Shown: positions 4,723-8,396 of the stretch, piece after piece
How the letters are laid out: each line of letters opens with the position of its first letter
How positions within the stretch are numbered: the first letter of the stretch is position 1
Assembly: GCA_965546615.1 (NCBI GenBank)
Contig: CBEUVQ010000057.1
Coordinates: forward strand, 1 to 8,396
DNA length: 8,396 bases
Direction of reading: 5' to 3'
Source of the DNA: CBEUVQ01 sp965546615
GTDB taxonomy: Bacteria; Bacillota; Desulfotomaculia; Desulfotomaculales; Desulfohalotomaculaceae
The notes under the pieces: model-generated
What the model saw: only the letters and a program-made list of their open reading frames with translations
Databases searched by the model: none
What the model was told of the DNA's origin: nothing
Translations under genes and position numbers: made by a program

Positions 4723-7653
4723 ATGAATAAAATGAAAAAAATAAAATGTTTGATGCCCATGTTCCTTTTGGTTCTATTTGCGTTGGCTATTGCAGCAATA
4801 AACCCGGTTTTAGCAGCATCACCGGAAGAAGATTTTGAATTTGACGCTGCTGAGGGTACGATTACAGGATATATAGGTCCTGGTGGAGATGTGGAGATAC
4901 CTTCTTCTATCGGTGGAGTGGATGTAACCAGTATTGGCTATGGGGCTTTTGCAGGTTGTACAAACCTGGAAAGCATAGATATCCCTGATAGTGTAGAAGA
5001 AATTAGCGATTTGGCTTTTAGAGGTTGTACAAACCTGGAAAGCATAAAGATCCCTGAAGGTGTAACCGAAATTGGCTTTCGTGCTTTTGATTGCTGTACA
5101 AATTTGAAAAGCATAGATATCCCTGACAGTGTAACCAGTATTAAAATGTGGGCTTTTTTAGGTTGTACAAACCTGGAAAGCATAGATATCCCTGATAGTG
5201 TAACCAGTATTGGCGATTTGGCTTTTTTAGGTTGTACAAACCTGACAAGAGCTAAATTTAGAGGGAATGCCCCCACAATGGAGCCTGATGTGTTCCATGA
5301 TGTTTCTTCAAATTTCAAGGTAGGATATCTTTATGGGAATGACACCTTTGTACTTAAAAACGGCAAATGGCAGGGTTATGACGTTGTTCCCTTGTTTACC
5401 GTGACCTATGATGGCAACGGCAGCACATCAGGTGCTGTTCCTGTAGATGAAAATTTATATGAAATGGGAGAACCGGTAAAGGTACTGGGTAACACCGGAG
5501 CACTGGAAAACCCCGGCTGCGGCTTTGCAGGGTGGAATACTGCCGCCGACGGCAGCGGAATCAATTATAAAGAGGACGACACATTTAATATTGAAGAAAC
5601 AAAGCATATAACCCTTTATGCACAGTGGATTGCTGCCCCTGAATTAAAAACTGCAGTCGCCGGGGATAAGCAAGTAGAGTTAAGCTGGAGTCCAGTGGAA
5701 AATGCTACAGCGTACAATATATATGTAAGTACAACCTCCGGTTCTTATACTTCACCAGCAAAAACTGTAACAGAAGCAGTATATAACGATAATATAACGG
5801 CTCTTACCAGCGCTAGTATCTCCGGTTTTTATGCTTCACCAGCAAATACGGTAGCAGAAGCGGTATATAACGATAATATAACGGCTCTTACCAGCGCTAG
5901 TATCTCCGGTTCTTATGCTTCACTTGCAAATACGGTAGCAGAAGCAGTATATAACGATAGTGTAACAGGTCTTACCAATGGTACCACATACTACTTTGTT
6001 GTCACCGCATCCAACTGGGCGGGTGAGAGCCCCTATTCCAATGAATTGAGCGCAACTCCTAAAACAGTTCCAGGAATGCCAACCAATGTAACAGCCACTG
6101 CAGGAAACGGAGAGGCTACTGTGAGCTTTGACCCACCGGCGGATAATGGCGGAAGCCCCATAACGGCATATACGGTGACATCCAGTCCGGGAAATATCAC
6201 AAAAACCGGTACTGATACTAGCATTACCATCGACGGGCTGACAAATGGAACAACCTATACCTTTACGGTAACAGCAACAAACGCTGTGGGAAGCAGTTCG
6301 CCCTCGGCACCTTCCAATGAGGTAACGCCTCGCAGATCATCAGGGGGAGGATCTAGCAAAAGCAGTTCATCAAAAACTACCCCCGAAAAAACAGAAGCTG
6401 CAAAGACAGAGACTTTTATCAATGGTAAAAAACAAACCTTTGCTGTGATAACCACCGAACAGGAATACAATAAGACGGTTACAACCGTTGTCTTGGATGA
6501 TAAGAAATTAGAAGAACAGTTAGAAGCGGAAGGAAGCAATGCAGTTGTAACCATTCATTTTAGTGATGAAGTAGATACTGCCGTCGGAACCCTAAGGGGA
6601 CAAACCATCAAAAACATGGGAGAAACAGAATCTGTCCTCGAGCTAAAAACCAATGATATTACCTATACCCTGCCTGTACAGCATATAGACATTGATGCGG
6701 TCTCTAAACTGATAGGAGAACAGGTAGAACTGGAGGATATTAAGATAAGCATAGAAATATCCCGACCGGACAGCGACACAGTAAAAATAATACAAGACAC
6801 AGCAGACAAAAACAATTATCAAATCATCGTTGAGCCTGTTACCTTTCAAATCACCTGCTCAAAGGGAGACAAAACACTAGAGGTAGCCAGCTTTAATGCC
6901 TATACGGAAAGGATGATTGCAATACCTGAAGGCGTAGATCCTTCCAGTATTACTACCGCTGTTATCCTAAACAGCGACGGAACCTTCTCCCACGTACCAA
7001 CGGTCATTACCATGATTGATGGGAAATATTATGCGAAAATCAACAGTCTGACCAACAGTACCTATTTGGTTATAGGAAACCAGAAAAAATTCAAAGATAT
7101 TGAAAACCACTGGGCAAAAGACGTATTGAATGATATGGGGTCAAGACTAATTGTAAGTGGCATTAGTGATGATGTATTTGAACCTGACATTGACATTACA
7201 AGGGCGGAGTTTACAGCCATTGTAGTTAAAGGCCTTGGGCTTATGAAGATAGGAAGCGGCAGGGATATCTTCAGTGATGTAACAGCAGAAGACCGGTACT
7301 ATGATGCCGTCGCGATCGCCCATGAATATGGCATCATATCTGGCTATGACAGCGGAAAATTTGGGCCGGCGGACAAAATCACCCGGGAACAGGCTATGGC
7401 CATAGTAGCAAGGGCAATGGAAATAACCGGTTTAAAGATAGAACTTTCTAATGAAGAAAGGGAGGAGATTCTTAAATCCTTCAACGACTCAAACATGCTG
7501 GCAGATTACGCAATACAGAGCTCTGCCGCCTGTATTAAAGCAGGAATCGTTACAGGCAGGAATAATCAACTGCTTGCACCAAAGGATAATATAACCAGAG
7601 CAGAAGCAGTGGTACTTATTAAAAGGCTGTTACAGGCATCACACTTGATTTAG
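4723..7653 (+). CDS. Secreted multidomain surface protein: LRR, InlB-type repeat, FN3 and three SLH domains
   Basis: A 976-residue protein exported and anchored to the cell wall, probably an adhesin or S-layer-associated protein. In order: signal peptide (KMKKIK, hydrophobic core about 10-28, cleavage near 31-32, PVLA|AS); BspA-type leucine-rich repeats of 23 residues (about 57-185, core GCTNLESIDIPDSV); a Listeria-Bacteroides/InlB B-type repeat (about 225-302, VTYDGNG to ITLYAQW); a first FN3 domain (about 303-446) expanded by an internal triplication; a second FN3 (about 448-536); a Ser/Gly/Lys linker (538-560); a beta-rich region of unknown family (about 565-785); and SLH domains (about 789-840, 849-902, 919-972), with ITRAE or ITREQ motifs that bind pyruvylated cell-wall polymer. 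RBS AAAGGAG at 4704-4710 lies 12 bases before ATG 4723; ATG 4732 is an alternative start. Ligand unknown. The gene is monocistronic, ending at a terminator. Confidence 0.92.
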   Translation: MNKMKKIKCLMPMFLLVLFALAIAAINPVLAASPEEDFEFDAAEGTITGYIGPGGDVEIPSSIGGVDVTSIGYGAFAGCTNLESIDIPDSVEEISDLAFRGCTNLESIKIPEGVTEIGFRAFDCCTNLKSIDIPDSVTSIKMWAFLGCTNLESIDIPDSVTSIGDLAFLGCTNLTRAKFRGNAPTMEPDVFHDVSSNFKVGYLYGNDTFVLKNGKWQGYDVVPLFTVTYDGNGSTSGAVPVDENLYEMGEPVKVLGNTGALENPGCGFAGWNTAADGSGINYKEDDTFNIEETKHITLYAQWIAAPELKTAVAGDKQVELSWSPVENATAYNIYVSTTSGSYTSPAKTVTEAVYNDNITALTSASISGFYASPANTVAEAVYNDNITALTSASISGSYASLANTVAEAVYNDSVTGLTNGTTYYFVVTASNWAGESPYSNELSATPKTVPGMPTNVTATAGNGEATVSFDPPADNGGSPITAYTVTSSPGNITKTGTDTSITIDGLTNGTTYTFTVTATNAVGSSSPSAPSNEVTPRRSSGGGSSKSSSSKTTPEKTEAAKTETFINGKKQTFAVITTEQEYNKTVTTVVLDDKKLEEQLEAEGSNAVVTIHFSDEVDTAVGTLRGQTIKNMGETESVLELKTNDITYTLPVQHIDIDAVSKLIGEQVELEDIKISIEISRPDSDTVKIIQDTADKNNYQIIVEPVTFQITCSKGDKTLEVASFNAYTERMIAIPEGVDPSSITTAVILNSDGTFSHVPTVITMIDGKYYAKINSLTNSTYLVIGNQKKFKDIENHWAKDVLNDMGSRLIVSGISDDVFEPDIDITRAEFTAIVVKGLGLMKIGSGRDIFSDVTAEDRYYDAVAIAHEYGIISGYDSGKFGPADKITREQAMAIVARAMEITGLKIELSNEEREEILKSFNDSNMLADYAIQSSAACIKAGIVTGRNNQLLAPKDNITRAEAVVLIKRLLQASHLI
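4948..5223 (+). repeat. Four tandem 69-bp LRR-coding units
   Basis: Exact 23-residue period: units begin at residues 76, 99, 122 and 145, and a fifth, decaying unit begins at 168. Each starts with Phe and a Gly/Cys-Cys-Thr-Asn-Leu core. The block GGTTGTACAAACCTGGAAAG recurs almost unchanged at DNA level, so the units are recent or homogenised copies. Confidence 0.85.
5737..5988 (+). repeat. Three tandem in-frame 84-bp units inside the first FN3 domain
   Basis: Units 5737-5820, 5821-5904 and 5905-5988 encode residues 339-366, 367-394 and 395-422. Units 1 and 2 differ at 6 of 84 bases. Unit 3 agrees with them at the start but ends in VTGLTNGTT, the usual FN3 sequence, where units 1 and 2 have ITALTSASI. 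Confidence 0.9.
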
Positions 7654-7682
7654 CCAATGTTAAAAATTATTAATATTTCAAA

Positions 7683-7727
7683 GGATAAGCAGCTGCAAAA
7701 CTCTGCTTATCCGCTTTCTTTATTTAT
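7683..7727 (+). terminator. Rho-independent terminator of the surface-protein gene
   Basis: Perfect 10-bp stem, GGATAAGCAG (7683-7692) and CTGCTTATCC (7703-7712), with a 10-base loop and the T-rich tail GCTTTCTTTATTT. It lies 30 bp after the stop codon. Confidence 0.85.
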
Positions 7728-7966
7728 ACATCTTATATCTGGCAGCTCTAGATCATTGAGCTTCCCCCAGAAAAATAGACACAACAAATGGCAAGTATTG
7801 CCGTATTTTCGTAGAATTGCTTAAACATCCAGAAAATTATTCCCTCCCGTTGGAAACGATATTGTACCATATTTGGAAAAACCGGTTACAAAAACTTATT
7901 AAAGGCGCTGCTCTAATTGAATTTGCGACTCACTCAAAGCATAATGAAAACATATAAACAACTGCT

Positions 7967-8219
7967 ATTGAATTGCTGATTAAGCAAATTTTCAGCAACC
8001 GGATAATTGTGCTTTGAGTTAGTTGCAGTCTTAAACTTTCTCTTAGTCTTGCCGCCAATACCATTCTCACGCATTATACGGGCTATCCAGTTTTTTTACA
8101 TGTAACACCTTGTTTCCTTAGTGCCCTGGTAATTCTGCTTCTTGATACTTGCATTACCTGGCACATCTTCTTCACCCGAAATTCGAAGCGGTGTTGATAA
8201 ATAAACTTGTAAGCTATTT
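7967..8219 (-). pseudogene. IS3 OrfB remnant in copy B
   Basis: Read on the minus strand, it starts like copy A (IAYKFIYQHRFEFRVKK, MCQVMQVSRS), then jumps over about 40 residues to RITRALRKQGVTCKK. It shifts frame near a run of seven A, and continues as WIARIMRENGIGGKTKRKF and TATNSKHNYPVAENLLNQQFN. It then joins the 3' non-coding region, with the entire catalytic domain deleted. The stretch from RITRAL to AENL is the part that copy A has lost, so the two copies are complementary fossils of one parent element. Not functional. Confidence 0.8.
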
Positions 8220-8267
8220 CCGGTGTTTTGCGAAGATGGCCGTGGCATTTTTTAGAATAGCGTTTTC
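8214..8267 (-). pseudogene. IS3 OrfA C-terminal remnant in copy B
   Basis: Seventeen codons (ENAILKNATAIFAKHRK) and a stop match the end of copy A orfA. The slippage site has changed from AAAAAAG to AAAAAAT. The 5' part is replaced by recombinase sequence. Confidence 0.8.
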
Positions 8268-8325
8268 GTTACAGATGATGGCGGCACGCATCGCAGTAGA
8301 AAAAATACAGTTCAAAAAGAAATAA
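8268..8325 (+). pseudogene. Second serine recombinase tail remnant
   Basis: Bases from GTT 8268 match the end of the recombinase remnant at 739-798 (VTDDGGTHRSRK against VIGDSGTHRSNK), including AAGAAATAACAAAT at the end. Two single-base losses shift the frame before the homologous TAA at 8323-8325. Everything upstream has been replaced by IS copy B, so this is a stump of a separate gene copy. Confidence 0.75.
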
Positions 8326-8354
8326 CAAATCATAATTTGTGGAGGTAGAATATG
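8268..8354 (+). repeat. Direct repeat, right copy: recombinase tail plus downstream RBS region
   Basis: Partner of 739-829 in the same orientation. Homology runs from GTT through the stop region to the GTGGAGG ribosome binding site and the next ATG. Confidence 0.8.
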
Positions 8355-8396
8355 AATAAAAAAGTTATTTGTGCAATTATTTCAACGGTTTTTGCA
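8352..8396 (+). CDS. Start of a small, probably membrane or exported protein (3' end outside window)
   Basis: Fifteen codons (MNKKVICAIISTVFA) open to the window edge, with GGAGGT at 8341-8346 five bases before ATG 8352. Lys residues followed by a hydrophobic stretch suggest a signal peptide or membrane anchor. The beginning resembles the 69-residue ORF at 1002 (MKKVIAAMVVMF), and it occupies the same place after a recombinase tail as the 49-residue ORF at 827. Function unknown. Confidence 0.55.
   Translation, partial: MNKKVICAIISTVFA

Larger units (their letters stand above)
7765..8267 (-). mobile_element. IS3-family insertion sequence, copy B (remnant, inverted)
   Basis: Reverse-complement relative of copy A. 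Its right inverted repeat is at 7765-7792 (CCCCAGA, GACAC, AAATGGC). It keeps the 3' non-coding region (7793-7966), part of orfB (7967-8219) and the last 17 codons of orfA (8214-8267). The left end, most of orfA and the whole DDE core are gone. Its outer edge is fused directly to a recombinase tail at 8268. Confidence 0.85.

Noticed and set aside
4948..5223. CRISPR array
   Set aside because: The 69-bp periodic repeats are in-frame LRR codons without unique spacers; no CRISPR-like array is present in the window.
4938..5318. 126-residue minus-strand ORF
   Set aside because: It is the antisense reading of the LRR repeats, without an RBS; its apparent repeats simply mirror the coding strand.
6033..6849. 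Minus-strand ORFs within the surface-protein gene
   Set aside because: Antisense shadows of a clearly coding plus-strand frame.

Overview
The window looks like a stretch of accessory DNA in an anaerobic, Gram-positive, S-layer-bearing member of the Clostridia (a Peptococcaceae-type or related genome is my guess). The reasons are strong AGGAGG-type ribosome binding sites, a secreted protein anchored by three SLH domains, BspA-type leucine-rich repeats, a clostridial-style serine recombinase remnant, and a sharp drop from a GC-rich housekeeping gene end (1-266) to AT-rich accessory DNA. No species can be named from sequence alone.

Layout: (1) 3-266, the C-terminal end of an RlmD/RumA-type 23S rRNA uracil-5-methyltransferase. 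(2) 307-798, a serine recombinase remnant lacking its catalytic domain and zinc ribbon, followed by two very small predicted membrane proteins (827-976, 1002-1211) in an operon-like row. (3) 1217-2499, an IS3-family element (copy A) with recognisable ends, an intact orfA, an A6G frameshift signal and an orfB broken by an internal deletion. (4) 2500-2839, non-coding DNA with a terminator-like hairpin and a GC-rich foldable island. (5) 2840-4306 (minus), a 488-residue protein with an N-terminal XRE-type helix-turn-helix and a large unassigned C-terminal region. (6) 4307-4722, a divergent regulatory region with a promoter candidate on each strand and two TGTG/CACA dyads. (7) 4723-7653, a 976-residue secreted surface protein with LRR, InlB-type, FN3 and SLH modules, closed by a good terminator. 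(8) 7765-8267 (minus), a second, more decayed copy of the same IS (copy B). (9) 8268-8325, the tail of a second serine recombinase, followed by the start of another small ORF (8352, running off the window).

How it may work together: the core cassette is a putative DNA-binding regulator transcribed away from a cell-surface protein, with candidate operators between them, so the regulator probably controls itself and/or the surface gene (inference from layout). The cassette lies between two inverted, defective IS copies whose right ends both face inward, and outside these lie two directly oriented recombinase tails. This resembles a decayed composite or island arrangement. Neither IS copy encodes a complete transposase, so the structure is now probably immobile without help in trans. 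The most unusual points are the in-frame triplication of 84 bp inside an FN3 domain, the regulator with its uncharacterised C-terminal region, the complementary deletions of the two IS copies, and the same truncated recombinase end occurring twice.
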